A DNA stretch of 42,902 bases from Bordetella parapertussis (GTDB taxonomy: Bacteria; Pseudomonadota; Gammaproteobacteria; Burkholderiales; SG8-41), in assembly GCA_945870465.1 (NCBI GenBank), contig CAMBSS010000014.1, positions 1 to 42,902 of the forward strand, in the 5' to 3' direction. Made by a program: the position numbers and the translations under genes. Below are positions 6,475 through 17,837 of this stretch, in pieces. Below the pieces are notes generated by a model that was not told where the DNA came from, made no database searches, and saw only the letters and a list, made by a program, of their open reading frames with translations. Position 1 is the first letter of the stretch; every line of letters starts with the position of its first letter.

Positions 6475-9400
6475 TCAATGCTCCCACTCGCGCCAGCCGC
6501 CGAGCAGCGGAAAATATAATCCCAGCATGGTGTCAGGCTCGCCGAGCGCGGCGGCGTAGCGCGCGAGCTGCGCTTCATAGCGTATGCGCTCACGGTCGAG
6601 AAACGCGTCGACGGCGCTGCCTTCGTGGCTGCTGGTCTTGTAGTCCGCAATCCAGCGCTTGCCGTCGTCGTCGCGAAAAGTGCGGTCGATCACATAGCTG
6701 TGCAGGACGTTGCCGACCATGCGTCGCAGACGGTACTCGCTGCGCGCATCGGCGCGCGGGCCGAGCAGCCAGCGGCCGCGTTCGTCGTTCAGCGTCTGCA
6801 CCAGAGCACGCACGACGCGCACGGTGGCTTCTGTGCAATCCGCCGGGCGTACGCCACGGCGCTCGAGTTCGCGCGCGAGCCGCGGTCGCAGCGTCTCTAT
6901 GCGGGCAGGAGTCCAGCCTTCAAGCGCGTCGTCCGCGAGGCGCTGCAGCCAGCGGTGCACGACGGTGCCGACATGCCGCGCCGTTTCTCCCGCCCATGAA
7001 AATTCGATCACCTCGTTGTCCTGCGCGCTGGCGGCCGGCGCCTGCCATTGCGCGGCCGGCGGCAAATCCGGCAACACAAATCCTGGCGCAAAACGTTTGA
7101 AAGTCTGCGGCGGCACAGCAGTCGCAGCAGTGGCCGCGTGCGGCGCCTGTGCCGGACCCACGTGCGCCGACGCAATAGCCCAGACTTTGCTCAGCAAGGT
7201 CCGCTTCATCGGCGGCTTGGCCTCGCCGTGGTCGTCGCGCCTGATGCATCCGGTCAAATGCAGGCGCGAAGCGGCGCGCGTCGCCGCCACATAGAACAGG
7301 CGCCCGGCCTCGATGTCCTCGGCATCGCGTTCGAGACTGCGCACGTATTCATAGGCGGCATCTTTCGCCGCACCCGCCTCGCGTATCGGCGCGAGCAGGA
7401 GGGCCTTTTCCGCCAGCGACTTCCAGATGATGAGCGGCGGATCGCCGTGACGCTGCCGGCGATCGAGCCCCGGCATGATGACGGTGTCGAACTCCAGCCC
7501 CTTCGCCTTGTGCACGGTCATGATTTCGATTGCATCGTCACCGGCATTCATGTCCGGCAACGCATAAATTCCGGCGAGGCTCTCCGCCAACGCGCTGTGC
7601 GCGGCAAGATCGCCCGCATCGTCTTCGTCCGCCAGCACGTCGAGGAAAATTTCGGCGTCTTCGAGTTCGGTGGCATTGCTGCAGCACGCCGGCCCGCCGA
7701 GTGCCAGCCACACGCCTTCGACGCGATCGCGCAGATTGCCGCGCAGGCGATGCGCGCGGGCCGCATCGAGCACGCCGCGCACGCGTTCGAGCCGGCTGCG
7801 CGCGTCGTCATCGAGCAGTGCAATGCGCTCCGCATCGTTCATCGCTTCCCATAACGTGTTGCGAACGCCTTCGACGAGTGCGGCGAGCTGCACGGGCGAC
7901 AATCCGCACCACGGCGCACGCAATACCGCGAGCCACGCCGCGCGATCAGCGGGATGCGCCAGCGCGCGCGTCAATGCGTATAAGTCCTGCACTACCTGCT
8001 TTTGACCCAGCCGCTCGATTTCGACCGCGCGATAGCGCACACCGGCCTGCTGCAGCGCCGGCACGATGTAATCGAGATGGCTGCGGTTGCGCACCAGTAT
8101 GGCGATCGATCCATTCGCATCCGCGGCACGCGCCGCCCGCGCGATCTCGACCACGCGCTGCGCTTCGTCGGCGCGCTCGTCGAAAAGATGCCATTGCACG
8201 GCGTCGCCCGCGGTCGCGGCGTGATGCGCAACCGAGGGCGCGTACGGCACCGCGCCGGAAGTTTCATCCTCTTCGGCGGGCAGCACTTCAGGGAAAGTCG
8301 CGTTCACCCAATCGACGATGCCGGCCTCGGAACGGAAATTGGTCGCCAGGCGCAACGGGACCAGCGGCACGCTGGTGAGCCCTGCATGCCACGCTTGCAG
8401 GAACAGCCTGACTTCGGCCTCGCGAAATCGATAGATCGACTGCATCGGATCGCCGACCGCAAATACCGTGCGGCCGTCGTCGCCCGCCTGCCAGCCGGCG
8501 GTGAGGCACTTGAGCAATTCCCACTGGCTGATCGAAGTGTCCTGGAATTCGTCGACGAGTATGTGCTTGATGCGCACGTCGAGCGCCAGCAACAGATCGG
8601 TCGGCGCCTCGGGGTCGCCCAGCGCGCGCACCGCGCCCTGCGCGATTTCGGTGAAATCGGCCTGCCCGCGCTCGCCGAACACGACGGTCAGTTCGGCCAC
8701 CGCGCGCGGCAGCAGTTCCAGCATCGCGCTCAGCGCTTCCCATTGCGTCTCCGTGTATGCCGCCGGCGGCAGTGCCTGCAGTGCAACGAGCGCAAGCCGC
8801 AACGGCTCGTTGCCATCGAGCGCCTGCGCGGTCTTGTTGCGCTTGCGCCATTCGCCTTTCTTGGTCAGCACTTCATTCGCGAAATCCTCGGACGCCGCCG
8901 GATGCAGTTCGCGCGCGCGCGCCAATAAACGTTCGCGCTCCGCTGCAAACACCGCTTCGAGTTCGGCGCGGCCCGGCGCGCCGCCGGTCTTGCGCACCCA
9001 TTGGTCGCGGCGTTTAAGCATGTCGGCCATGAGGCCGCGCGCAATGTCGAGATTGTTGTCGAGGTGGGCGAGCAAACGTTCTGCCGGCGCATTCGGCGGT
9101 TCGAGTGCGAGCACGCGGCGCGCCGCATCAAAGTAGAGTTCGCGCGCGTCGTCGACGATGTCCGGCTGCGCGCCGAAACGCGCGAGTATCGGCATCTGGC
9201 GCGTAAGCGATGCGCACAACGCGTCTATGGTCTGCACGCGCAAGCGCGGAGCGATGTCCGCAATCCGTTCAGGCGTAAGCACGGAAGGCAGCCCCTGCAA
9301 AACCCGCCGCTTCATTTCTGCCGCGGCCTTGCGCGTAAAGGTAATGGCGAGAATTTCCTCCGGCCGTTCGACGGTGGCGAGCAACCGCAGATAGCGCTGC

Positions 9401-9525
9401 ACCAGCAATTCAGTCTTGCCCGAGCCGGCGGGCGCCTGCACGATGAACGAGTGGCGCGGGTCGAGCGCATCTGCGCGCTCGCGCGCGTCGGCGATGCCGG
9501 CTTGCACGATGTCGCCCGCACTCAT
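6475..9525 (-). CDS. addA: AddA-like UvrD-family helicase/exonuclease subunit
   Basis: A 1016-residue SF1A helicase with a C-terminal RecB-type nuclease, the AddA-like half of a double-strand-break repair enzyme. Motifs in order are Walker A APAGSGKTELLVQRY (residues 31-45), Ia ITFTRKAAAEMKRRV, II LVDEFQDTSISQWELL, III VFAVGDPMQSIYRFREAE, IV LATNFRS, V IMTVHKAKGLEFDTVIMPG and VI FYVAATRA. The nuclease signature WIADYKTSS at about 958-966 supplies the Asp-Xn-Lys of PD-(D/E)XK enzymes, followed by YEAQLARYAAAL. Its ATG overlaps the stop of the AddB-like gene by ATGA, which indicates translational coupling and fixed stoichiometry. The enzyme should unwind and trim broken DNA ends for RecA loading in the cytoplasm. 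The gene symbol is by analogy; beta-proteobacterial members are usually named only as UvrD-helicase domain proteins. Confidence 0.88.
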   Translation of the reverse strand: MSAGDIVQAGIADARERADALDPRHSFIVQAPAGSGKTELLVQRYLRLLATVERPEEILAITFTRKAAAEMKRRVLQGLPSVLTPERIADIAPRLRVQTIDALCASLTRQMPILARFGAQPDIVDDARELYFDAARRVLALEPPNAPAERLLAHLDNNLDIARGLMADMLKRRDQWVRKTGGAPGRAELEAVFAAERERLLARARELHPAASEDFANEVLTKKGEWRKRNKTAQALDGNEPLRLALVALQALPPAAYTETQWEALSAMLELLPRAVAELTVVFGERGQADFTEIAQGAVRALGDPEAPTDLLLALDVRIKHILVDEFQDTSISQWELLKCLTAGWQAGDDGRTVFAVGDPMQSIYRFREAEVRLFLQAWHAGLTSVPLVPLRLATNFRSEAGIVDWVNATFPEVLPAEEDETSGAVPYAPSVAHHAATAGDAVQWHLFDERADEAQRVVEIARAARAADANGSIAILVRNRSHLDYIVPALQQAGVRYRAVEIERLGQKQVVQDLYALTRALAHPADRAAWLAVLRAPWCGLSPVQLAALVEGVRNTLWEAMNDAERIALLDDDARSRLERVRGVLDAARAHRLRGNLRDRVEGVWLALGGPACCSNATELEDAEIFLDVLADEDDAGDLAAHSALAESLAGIYALPDMNAGDDAIEIMTVHKAKGLEFDTVIMPGLDRRQRHGDPPLIIWKSLAEKALLLAPIREAGAAKDAAYEYVRSLERDAEDIEAGRLFYVAATRAASRLHLTGCIRRDDHGEAKPPMKRTLLSKVWAIASAHVGPAQAPHAATAATAVPPQTFKRFAPGFVLPDLPPAAQWQAPAASAQDNEVIEFSWAGETARHVGTVVHRWLQRLADDALEGWTPARIETLRPRLARELERRGVRPADCTEATVRVVRALVQTLNDERGRWLLGPRADARSEYRLRRMVGNVLHSYVIDRTFRDDDGKRWIADYKTSSHEGSAVDAFLDRERIRYEAQLARYAAALGEPDTMLGLYFPLLGGWREWEH

Positions 9526-12242
9526 TCTTCTTCGTCCTCGTCGTCGGTTTCGTCTTCCATTGCCGCGATGCGCTCATGCACGCGGCACAACGGCTGCAGG
9601 TCGCAGTGGCGGCAGGTCTTGAGGCCGCGCTTGGGATCGACCGCGGCCGCGCCTTGCGCGAATTCGCCGCCGAGCGATTCCAGTTCGCGCCGCCATTGGT
9701 CGAGCAGCCCCGCCCACGATTCGGCATGCTTTGCTTTCGGCAGCACGTCCGCCTCGCGCGTGAAGCCCATGAAACGCATGCCGCCCGTCTTGATGCGCGC
9801 GAACGCAACCGCGGCAATGTCTTCCTGCGCCGCGATCGCATAGAGCGGAAGCTGCGGATCGTCCGGACGTTCGCCCAGCCATTCGTTAGGGGTTGCGCGT
9901 CCCGTTTTGTAATCGATCAACACGCCGCTGCCGTCGGGCAGGCGGTCCATGCGGTCGATACGTCCGGTATAAGTGAGTCCCGCGACTTTCAGCGTGCGGC
10001 GCTCCTCGCGCGCGACCACCTCGAATTCCCCGCGCGCGCCCTCCACCGCGAGCCATTCCCGCGCGAGGCGCGCCAGACGGCCGCACTCGAGTTCAGCCAA
10101 CCGCCCGTCGAGCACACCAGCGCGCTGCGCGCGTACTTTCGCCACCGCAACCTTCGCCGCGTCGTCGATGACCGCGGCGAGTTCGCCGGGCGCCATCGCA
10201 TCAAGGCGGGACTTGCTGCGCAACGTCTCCCACAATTGCGCCATCAACGCGTGCAACAAGTTGCCGCGATCGCGCGCGTCGAGTCCGTCTGTGGGTTCGG
10301 CTATGCCCTGCGCGCCCAGCCGGTGGCGCGCAAAAGCGCGAAACGGACAGGCAGCCTGGTCGGCGAGCACTCGCGTGCCGCCCCGCACTTCGAGCGCGGC
10401 ATACCGCGGCGCGACGCCATCGACTACGCTTTCGAGTGCGCGCGCCGCGTGCAATACATCGCGGTAGTGCGGGTACTGCGGCAGATCGACATCGCCGGGC
10501 GCGACACCGGCAATCAGCGCGCTCGGCAGCAAATCGCGGTCTTTTTCGCGCAATGGATGCGACACCACGACTTCGTCAGCCGCATGCAGCCAGTCTTCTG
10601 TAATGCGCCGGTCGAGCACCAGCGCGGTATCGGCGCCGGCTTCGGGTATGCCCGCCTTTTTCTGCAGCGCGACCGGGATGAACGGATTGGGGCGCGCGGC
10701 CAGCGGCCACACGTCGTCAGTAAGCCCGCTCACCCACAAATGATCGAACTCGAGGCCCGCGGATTCGAGTATGCCGAGGATTTGCACCGGCGCCGTGCCG
10801 GATTCCGGCTGAAACAAGGTGTCGGCGCACAGCCGGCGCAAACGCCCCAGTGCCTGATGGCAGTTCATGCGCGGCACCACGCGTTCGAGTAGCGCGAATT
10901 CGCCGAGCACCTCGTACCACTTCACCCGGGTCTGGAATTCGGCTGAATCGAGCACGCGCTCGCCCGGAAAGCCCGCAGCTTCGAGCAATGCAGAAAAATG
11001 CCGCGCCCACGCGTGCGGCGACTGCATGCCGGCAAGGTTGCCGCTCGCGTAGTTGTACATGGCCTCGAACCGCTCGCGCAGCAGCGGACTGCCTTCGACC
11101 GCGCCGACGATTTTCACCAGCGTGACGCGTGCCGGCAACGTTTCACGCAAGTCCGCATCCAGCCGCGCGCGGCGCGCGAACTCGCGGTCCGCCCCCGCGA
11201 CAAACGGCGAACGCATAAGCCTGCTCGCCAGCACAAAATCGACTTCGCCGGCGGCGATCGCGAGCAAGCCGAGCGCCGCATGCGCGAGCGGATAGGTGGT
11301 AAGCGGCACGCCGATCGAAATGTTGAACGGCAGCGGCAGCGCTTCGGCGCCCGGCAGGTTCCAGCCCGGCTGCATGACGCGCGCGAAAACACGCGCGACT
11401 TCCTGCCGGCGCAGTTCCAGGTCCGGCACGACGACCGCGATGCGCGGATAGTTGACCAACTGTTGCGGCGCCGACTGCGAATGCGCCGCTTCCAGCCGCG
11501 CGCGCGCCCATTGCGCAGCGGCCTCAAGCTCGTCGCGCGAAGAGGCGCGGGTGACACGGACGGCCGCCGCATCTTTTTTGCGCGGCCCGCACTGCGCGAT
11601 TTCGACACCCACGGCACTGCAGGCAAGGAAAAACTCCGCGGTCTGCGGCGGCACGATGTCGAATGCGTAGGCAACGAGCAAACGCGGTTTGGCAAGCGCG
11701 GGGGAGTTGAGTGACTGCGCCACGCGGTCGGGCAAACGCGCGGCATCGACTTCGCGCGCGGTGCGCTTCGTATAGGTCTGCGCCCATTCTGTGAACGCGG
11801 CTGCGTCGTCGGTGCCGGGAAATTTGCCGAGCGCGCCCGCGATGCGCCATGCGTGTGCGATGCGCCACGCATCGCGGCACTGCGCCGCCGCGCGCGCTGG
11901 CGTCAGCAATTGCGCACTCCACAGACTGGCGTCGACGATTTCTTCCCACAGCGCCTGCTCCTGCGCCGGGGACAGCAAAGACGGGACGTCTTCCAGCCCG
12001 GAATAAACCGCGCTCTCCCACCAGCGCTCTACCAGAGTGCCGAACGGCAGTATGTCCGCCACCTCCCACGCCTGCAGACTGCTCGCCGCGCGTTCAGCGT
12101 CGAACTCACGCACGAGTTCCTGCGCCAGCCGGCGGTTGGGCGTAACAACGGTAACGCCGCCCTGCACGCCTTCAGCGAGGCGCGCAAAAACGTCGGCTTT
12201 GGTGAGTTGCGGGAAAGCGGCTTCGGCGGGCATCCGGCGCAT
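9522..12242 (-). CDS. addB: AddB-like PD-(D/E)XK nuclease (TIGR03623-type DNA repair protein)
   Basis: A 906-residue partner of the AddA-like helicase. The N-terminal half shows an inactivated helicase-like fold: the expected Walker A position reads VTVVTPNRRLAQELV with no GKT. The C-terminal nuclease has GRIDRMDRLPDGSGVLIDYK with the Asp-Lys pair near residues 777-779. Cysteines of the probable iron-sulfur staple are in ADQAACPFRAFARHRL and at the end in TCRHCDLQPLC (877, 880, 886), as in AddB. The protein ends in an acidic tail, MEDETDDEDEEE. The start is ATG 12242 or 12233; neither has a good ribosome binding site. The stop overlaps the next start (ATGA). Length and architecture match the beta-proteobacterial 'probable DNA repair protein' family. 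Chi-like recognition cannot be judged from sequence. Confidence 0.85.
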   Translation of the reverse strand: MRRMPAEAAFPQLTKADVFARLAEGVQGGVTVVTPNRRLAQELVREFDAERAASSLQAWEVADILPFGTLVERWWESAVYSGLEDVPSLLSPAQEQALWEEIVDASLWSAQLLTPARAAAQCRDAWRIAHAWRIAGALGKFPGTDDAAAFTEWAQTYTKRTAREVDAARLPDRVAQSLNSPALAKPRLLVAYAFDIVPPQTAEFFLACSAVGVEIAQCGPRKKDAAAVRVTRASSRDELEAAAQWARARLEAAHSQSAPQQLVNYPRIAVVVPDLELRRQEVARVFARVMQPGWNLPGAEALPLPFNISIGVPLTTYPLAHAALGLLAIAAGEVDFVLASRLMRSPFVAGADREFARRARLDADLRETLPARVTLVKIVGAVEGSPLLRERFEAMYNYASGNLAGMQSPHAWARHFSALLEAAGFPGERVLDSAEFQTRVKWYEVLGEFALLERVVPRMNCHQALGRLRRLCADTLFQPESGTAPVQILGILESAGLEFDHLWVSGLTDDVWPLAARPNPFIPVALQKKAGIPEAGADTALVLDRRITEDWLHAADEVVVSHPLREKDRDLLPSALIAGVAPGDVDLPQYPHYRDVLHAARALESVVDGVAPRYAALEVRGGTRVLADQAACPFRAFARHRLGAQGIAEPTDGLDARDRGNLLHALMAQLWETLRSKSRLDAMAPGELAAVIDDAAKVAVAKVRAQRAGVLDGRLAELECGRLARLAREWLAVEGARGEFEVVAREERRTLKVAGLTYTGRIDRMDRLPDGSGVLIDYKTGRATPNEWLGERPDDPQLPLYAIAAQEDIAAVAFARIKTGGMRFMGFTREADVLPKAKHAESWAGLLDQWRRELESLGGEFAQGAAAVDPKRGLKTCRHCDLQPLCRVHERIAAMEDETDDEDEEE

Positions 12243-12307
12243 GATAGCGCCGAACAGTCGCTACATCACGCCGTGGTGTGGATTACTCAGGCGACGTTCA
12301 GGACCTA

Positions 12308-12631
12308 CTATTTCTCGAGAAGATGCTTCTTCTCTTTTACCTTTTCCCATTCAGCAGCGTCCGGCGGCCCGTCTTTCTTCTCGATGATAGCCGGCCAGAC
12401 CTTGGAGAGTTCGGCGTTGAGAGCGGTAAACTCTTTCTGGCTGTCGGGCACGTCGTCTTCGGCGAAGATGGCTTCGACCGGGCACTCGGCGACGCACAGC
12501 GTGCAGTCGATGCATTCATCGGGATCGATGACGAGGAAATTCGGGCCTTCGCGAAAGCAATCCACCGGGCACACATCTACGCAGTCGGTGTATTTGCATT
12601 TGATACAGGTTTCGGTAACGACGTAAGTCAT
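12308..12631 (-). CDS. fdxA: 7Fe ferredoxin FdxA
   Basis: A 107-residue seven-iron ferredoxin carrying one 3Fe-4S and one 4Fe-4S cluster, used as a low-potential electron carrier in the cytoplasm. The N-terminus [20 protein letters not shown] and the second motif [16 protein letters not shown] supply the ligands. The C-terminal helix region [20 protein letters not shown] is the extension typical of the Azotobacter-type family. AAGGAT before ATG 12631 is the ribosome binding site. It is transcribed away from trxA, and the 235-base gap between them carries a plausible extended -10 promoter for fdxA. The electron-transfer partner is not encoded nearby. Confidence 0.95.
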   Translation of the reverse strand: MTYVVTETCIKCKYTDCVDVCPVDCFREGPNFLVIDPDECIDCTLCVAECPVEAIFAEDDVPDSQKEFTALNAELSKVWPAIIEKKDGPPDAAEWEKVKEKKHLLEK

Positions 12632-12716
12632 GGTAATCCTTGGCTAATCCAGCCAGTTCTTGCGCGAGGGGTCGACGCACACAATGAATGCCGCCCGCGA
12701 CCGGTTGAAGGGCGCC

Positions 12717-12725
12717 ATTTTAGCA
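12717..12725 (-). promoter_or_regulatory. Candidate extended -10 promoter of fdxA
   Basis: Read on the minus strand the site is TGCTAAAAT, a TGn extended -10 element, about 85 bases before the fdxA ATG. There is no good -35 at 17-18 bases, which is tolerable for an extended -10 promoter. No other AT-rich box is seen in this GC-rich gap. Confidence 0.4.
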
Positions 12726-12866
12726 GAAACAATCGCGCCGCCCTCGGCCGCCGGGGCTATGCTTCACAAACTTGCGGTTTTTGGTTAGCATACGCGCCAT
12801 CTACCCCTCCCCGCCCGCGCGCATCACGGCGACATTCCCCGCACCCCAGCAGCAGGAGCACACAGC

Positions 12867-13193
12867 ATGAGCGAACATATCCATCACGTGACCGACGACA
12901 CTTTCGAACCGGAAGTGCTGCAAGCCGACAAGCCCGTGCTGGTCGATTACTGGGCCGAATGGTGCGGCCCCTGCAAAATGATAGCGCCGCTGCTCGACGA
13001 CATCGCCAAGGACTACGCAGGCAAGTTGAAAGTCGCCAAACTGAACATCGACGAGAACCAGGCCACCCCCCCAAAATACGGCATCCGCGGCATCCCTACC
13101 CTGATGCTGTTCAAGAACGGCACTCTCGCGGCGACCAAGGTCGGCGCCCTCTCAAAATCCCAACTCATGGCGTTTATTGACAGCAATATCTGA
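12867..13193 (+). CDS. trxA: Thioredoxin TrxA
   Basis: A 108-residue thioredoxin, the cytoplasmic disulfide reductase that serves ribonucleotide reductase, methionine sulfoxide reductase and others. The active site is [12 protein letters not shown] with Cys33 and Cys36, and the cis-Pro loop is [11 protein letters not shown]. Length is standard and there is no signal peptide, so it is the housekeeping cytoplasmic type. GGAG nine bases before the ATG is the ribosome binding site. It precedes rho in the same direction, the common trxA-rho order of beta- and gamma-proteobacteria. The 138 bases between them show no clear terminator, so read-through into rho is possible. Confidence 0.96.
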   Translation: MSEHIHHVTDDTFEPEVLQADKPVLVDYWAEWCGPCKMIAPLLDDIAKDYAGKLKVAKLNIDENQATPPKYGIRGIPTLMLFKNGTLAATKVGALSKSQLMAFIDSNI

Positions 13194-13331
13194 ACTGGTT
13201 AATCTAGGTTCAAATTATCCGGCAGCCTGACCCACTCGGGGGCATGCCGGAAGAGCGCAAACTGCGCTCCGCCCGCCCAACTTTCCCGCAGTCCCCGTAG
13301 CCGAGCCCCGCCCTCACTGTATCTATACCCT

Positions 13332-14591
<1,260 letters not shown>

Positions 14592-14691
14592 TAGTAATTT
14601 CAAGTCCACACTTCGATATGCCTCTCTGGAACGAAAAAATCACGGCCCTGTTCCCGCAAGCGGGCCTGCGGCTAACGGGTCACAGGGCTAC

Positions 14692-14718
14692 TTTTTCGAC
14701 TCAATGCGCAGGGGTTAG
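14692..14718 (+). repeat. Direct repeat of the rho 3' end, copy 2 (downstream)
   Basis: Exact 27-bp copy of 14565-14591, placed 127 bp further on. The 100 bp between them contains no reading frame of note and one short hairpin-prone run (CCCGCAAGCGGG). This layout could be an attachment-site scar left by an element that integrates into the 3' end of rho, or a simple duplication. Confidence 0.85.
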
Positions 14719-14800
14719 CGTTAACGCGCAGACCGTGCTCCGATGAAATTCTTAGCCCTGCAGTTGGATCACCACCTGTAATCCGCCAGGATTTGCAGCC

Positions 14801-15280
14801 ATGCTAGGCTTCCTGAAATCCCTGTCGCTGCTCCTGCTGCTGGCCTTGCTGGGCGGCTGCGCAGCCACGCCCGAAGCGTCACCCGAGAAAGACGCGGACG
14901 CCAAGCGCTTCGACCCGGCGCTACGAGGCGCGATCATTTACCTCTACCGCGGCGACCAGCGCGGCGGCATTGCTACCATCTGGATCAACGACCGGCTGGT
15001 GGGGCAAACGGTGCCTCGCTCCTACTTCCGGGTGGCGGTACGTCCCGGGCGCAACCGCATCGGCGTCGCCGGCAATGACATGGGGCGCATCGACGTCGAC
15101 ACCCGGGAAGAAGGTGTTTACTTCGTCGAAATGCAGGTGCTCGGCGAATCGGAATCAGACCACACCACGATTTTCCGCAGCGTGCCGGCGGACGCCGCCA
15201 AGCGGGTCATTACGCAATGTTGCACCCTGCTCGAAACCTGGCGGCCCGGCCAGTCGCGGACCGGCATACCCGGTTTATAA
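14801..15280 (+). CDS. DUF2846-like lipoprotein
   Basis: A 159-residue predicted outer-membrane lipoprotein. The signal [20 protein letters not shown] ends in a canonical lipobox LGGC with the acylated Cys at residue 20. The mature part has [39 protein letters not shown] and [12 protein letters not shown], a small beta-rich fold like the DUF2846 family. The function is unknown. It sits between rho and rpmE in the same direction but is not part of the conserved core of that neighbourhood. Upstream only a weak CAGG resembles a ribosome binding site. Its 3' end lies just before the rpmE promoter. Confidence 0.75.
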   Translation: MLGFLKSLSLLLLLALLGGCAATPEASPEKDADAKRFDPALRGAIIYLYRGDQRGGIATIWINDRLVGQTVPRSYFRVAVRPGRNRIGVAGNDMGRIDVDTREEGVYFVEMQVLGESESDHTTIFRSVPADAAKRVITQCCTLLETWRPGQSRTGIPGL

Positions 15281-15286
15281 CGCGGC

Positions 15287-15315
15287 TTGCCACACCCCGC
15301 TATTTAGCGGATAAT
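15287..15315 (+). promoter_or_regulatory. Sigma-70 promoter of rpmE
   Basis: TTGCCA (15287-15292) and GATAAT (15310-15315) are separated by exactly 17 bases. Each matches its consensus at four or five of six positions. The predicted transcript would start near 15322, about 35 bases before the rpmE ATG. The -35 box lies 7 bases after the stop of the lipoprotein gene. Confidence 0.6.
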
Positions 15316-15357
15316 CCGCGCCTTTCGCGCCTAACACGCGACACAAGGAGCATTCCG

Positions 15358-15594
15358 ATGAAAGAAAAAATTCATCCTGAATACAAAGAGATAAGCGTTA
15401 TCTGCAGTTGCGGCAGCTCGTTCAAAACGCGCTCGACCATGGCCAAGGACCTGAATATCGAAGTCTGTGCGGAATGCCATCCGTTCTACACGGGCAAGCA
15501 GAAGATCGTCGATACCGCGGGACGCGTCGAGAAATTCAAGCAGAAATACGCGCACAAGCCGACTTCCAAAGGCAAGTCAGCAACCACTGCGTAA
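15358..15594 (+). CDS. rpmE: 50S ribosomal protein L31
   Basis: A 78-residue L31 of the zinc-binding type. It begins [20 protein letters not shown] and carries CSC and [16 protein letters not shown], giving the Cys ligands that distinguish rpmE from the zinc-free rpmE2 paralogue. The C-terminal tail [20 protein letters not shown] is basic, as expected for contact with rRNA at the subunit interface. The ATG at 15358 has AAGGAG eight bases upstream. A sigma-70 promoter precedes it and a strong intrinsic terminator follows 18 bases after the stop, so it is probably a monocistronic unit. Confidence 0.96.
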   Translation: MKEKIHPEYKEISVICSCGSSFKTRSTMAKDLNIEVCAECHPFYTGKQKIVDTAGRVEKFKQKYAHKPTSKGKSATTA

Positions 15595-15612
15595 GCGGTT
15601 TTCACGTCAATT

Positions 15613-15640
15613 AAAAAAAGCAGCTGCGGCTGCTTTTTTT
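15613..15640 (+). terminator. Intrinsic terminator after rpmE
   Basis: Seven A, GCAGC, a TGCG loop, GCTGC and seven T form a symmetrical hairpin ending in a T-run, continued by ATTTTT. It is a textbook Rho-independent terminator and could act in both directions. Confidence 0.85.
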
Positions 15641-15661
15641 ATTTTTGAATCTGAATCTTGA

Positions 15662-15807
15662 ACCGCAAAGGACGCGAAGGACGCAAAGGCACCCGACGAG
15701 AAACAATTTAAAAGTGGGGAAATTTCCCGACCGTCGTGGATCCTGAATCTATTGCGCTAAATTCTTGGCCCTTTTGCTTATTGCTCTTCCTTCGCGTCCT
15801 TAGCGGT
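15662..15807. repeat. Intergenic element with 20-bp imperfect terminal inverted repeats
   Basis: The left arm ACCGCAAAGGACGCGAAGGA (15662-15681) pairs with the right arm at 15788-15807, TCCTTCGCGTCCTTAGCGGT, with one mismatch. The left arm is followed by a second GGACGCAAAGG, so it contains a short tandem duplication. The roughly 106 bases inside are AT-richer than the neighbourhood and hold no gene. The arms lie between the rpmE terminator and the convergent end of the GDT1-type gene. Confidence 0.75.
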
Positions 15808-15828
15808 GAATTGTTTTTGACCGGGGAT

Positions 15829-16392
15829 TCACGCGCCGACGCCGAGCAGCGCCGCCACGCCCAGCACGGCAAACAGCAACGCTGCCACAGTGCGCACCAA
15901 TCTGAACGGAATACGCCGCGAGGCAACGCTGCCGAGAAACACTACCGGCACGTTGGCTATCATCATGCCGAGCGTAGTGCCCAGCACGACCGCCACCAAT
16001 GACTGGTACTTGGCGGCAAGCACGATGGTCGCAATCTGCGTTTTGTCGCCGATCTCCGCAATAAAAAACACCACGCACGTCAGCGCAAACAGCCCGTACC
16101 GCGTCGACTCTTTTACTTCGCCGTCGAATTTATCCGGCACCAGCGTCCACGCGGCAATCGCCAATAATGACACGCCGACGATCCAGCGCAGCATTGCGGG
16201 CGCCACGAGCGAACTCACCCACGCACCCAGGGCACCCGCCACGAAGTGGTTCGCGAGCGTTGCCACCAGGATGCCTGCAATTATCGGCAGAGGACGCTTA
16301 TAGCGCGCCGCCAGCAACAAGGACAGCAGTTGCGTTTTGTCGCCGATTTCGGCGAGCGCAACCACCAGTGTCGAGGTCAAAAAAGCTTCCAA
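15829..16392 (-). CDS. TMEM165/GDT1 (UPF0016) family cation exporter
   Basis: A 187-residue inner-membrane protein made of two homologous halves of about three helices each. Each half carries the family signature E-x-G-D-K-T: ALAEIGDKTQLLSLLLAA and FIAEIGDKTQIATIVLAA. In bacteria this family exports Mn2+, and in eukaryotes it handles Mn2+/Ca2+ exchange with H+; the acidic and Thr residues of the motif line the path. The start is uncertain. TTG 16392 (LEAFLTSTLVVALAEIG) gives the usual N-terminus, and no upstream ATG fits. I see no yybP-ykoY manganese riboswitch in the short leader, which instead contains the terminator of the dctP-like gene. Confidence 0.85.
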   Translation of the reverse strand: MEAFLTSTLVVALAEIGDKTQLLSLLLAARYKRPLPIIAGILVATLANHFVAGALGAWVSSLVAPAMLRWIVGVSLLAIAAWTLVPDKFDGEVKESTRYGLFALTCVVFFIAEIGDKTQIATIVLAAKYQSLVAVVLGTTLGMMIANVPVVFLGSVASRRIPFRLVRTVAALLFAVLGVAALLGVGA

Positions 16393-16447
16393 ACGCAGCC
16401 CGCCGCGGAAAAGCCGCGATGATATCCGGGATTCGGCGACACCGCAC

Positions 16448-16475
16448 AAAAAAATGCCCCGCGACTGCGGGGCAT
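16448..16475 (-). terminator. Intrinsic terminator after the dctP-like pseudogene
   Basis: Read on the minus strand, ATGCCCCGC, an AGTC loop and GCGGGGCAT form a perfect 9-bp stem followed by a T-run. It lies 19 bases after the stop of the TRAP binding-protein gene and separates it from the GDT1-type gene. Confidence 0.85.
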
Positions 16476-16493
16476 TTATCCGGAAAATTATGG

Positions 16494-17621
<1,128 letters not shown>

Positions 17622-17696
17622 TCAGGTTGAACAACGATATTTAAGCCGTGCTAAAACGTCCGCTTCAAGCAGCTAGAAACCGCCTCCAAATCAACT

Positions 17697-17814
17697 TGGA
17701 ACCGCCGATGAACGCGGATGAACGCAGATAGCCTAAAGGGATTTAGGCAGCGGTTCCGGGTCAGGTTTGAAATTATATCGGCGTTAATCGGCGTCTATCG
17801 GCGGTTGCTTGTCC
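17697..17814 (-). repeat. Dispersed repeat, copy B (inverted, shorter)
   Basis: On the minus strand it reads GACAAGCAACCGCCGATAGA, then ACGCCGATATAATTTC, TCTGCGTTCATCCGCGTTCA and TCGGCGGTTCCA, matching copies A and C in order. It lacks the CCCCTTGAGGGG block and flanking bases of the other two. It lies between the cyanase gene and the dctP-like pseudogene. Confidence 0.75.
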
Positions 17815-17837
17815 GAGTTGCGTTATGGAGGTGGGTT

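Noticed and set aside
9576..10892. Long plus-strand open frame opposite the AddB-like gene
   Set aside because: It is rich in Arg and His, has no recognisable domain, and mirrors a well-supported gene. High GC produces such antisense frames throughout the window (also 752-1882, 16167-17630, 21964-23229, 41167-42294).
16393..16490. A yybP-ykoY manganese riboswitch before the GDT1-type gene
   Set aside because: The conserved loop sequences of that riboswitch are absent. The only strong hairpin is the terminator of the upstream dctP-like gene.
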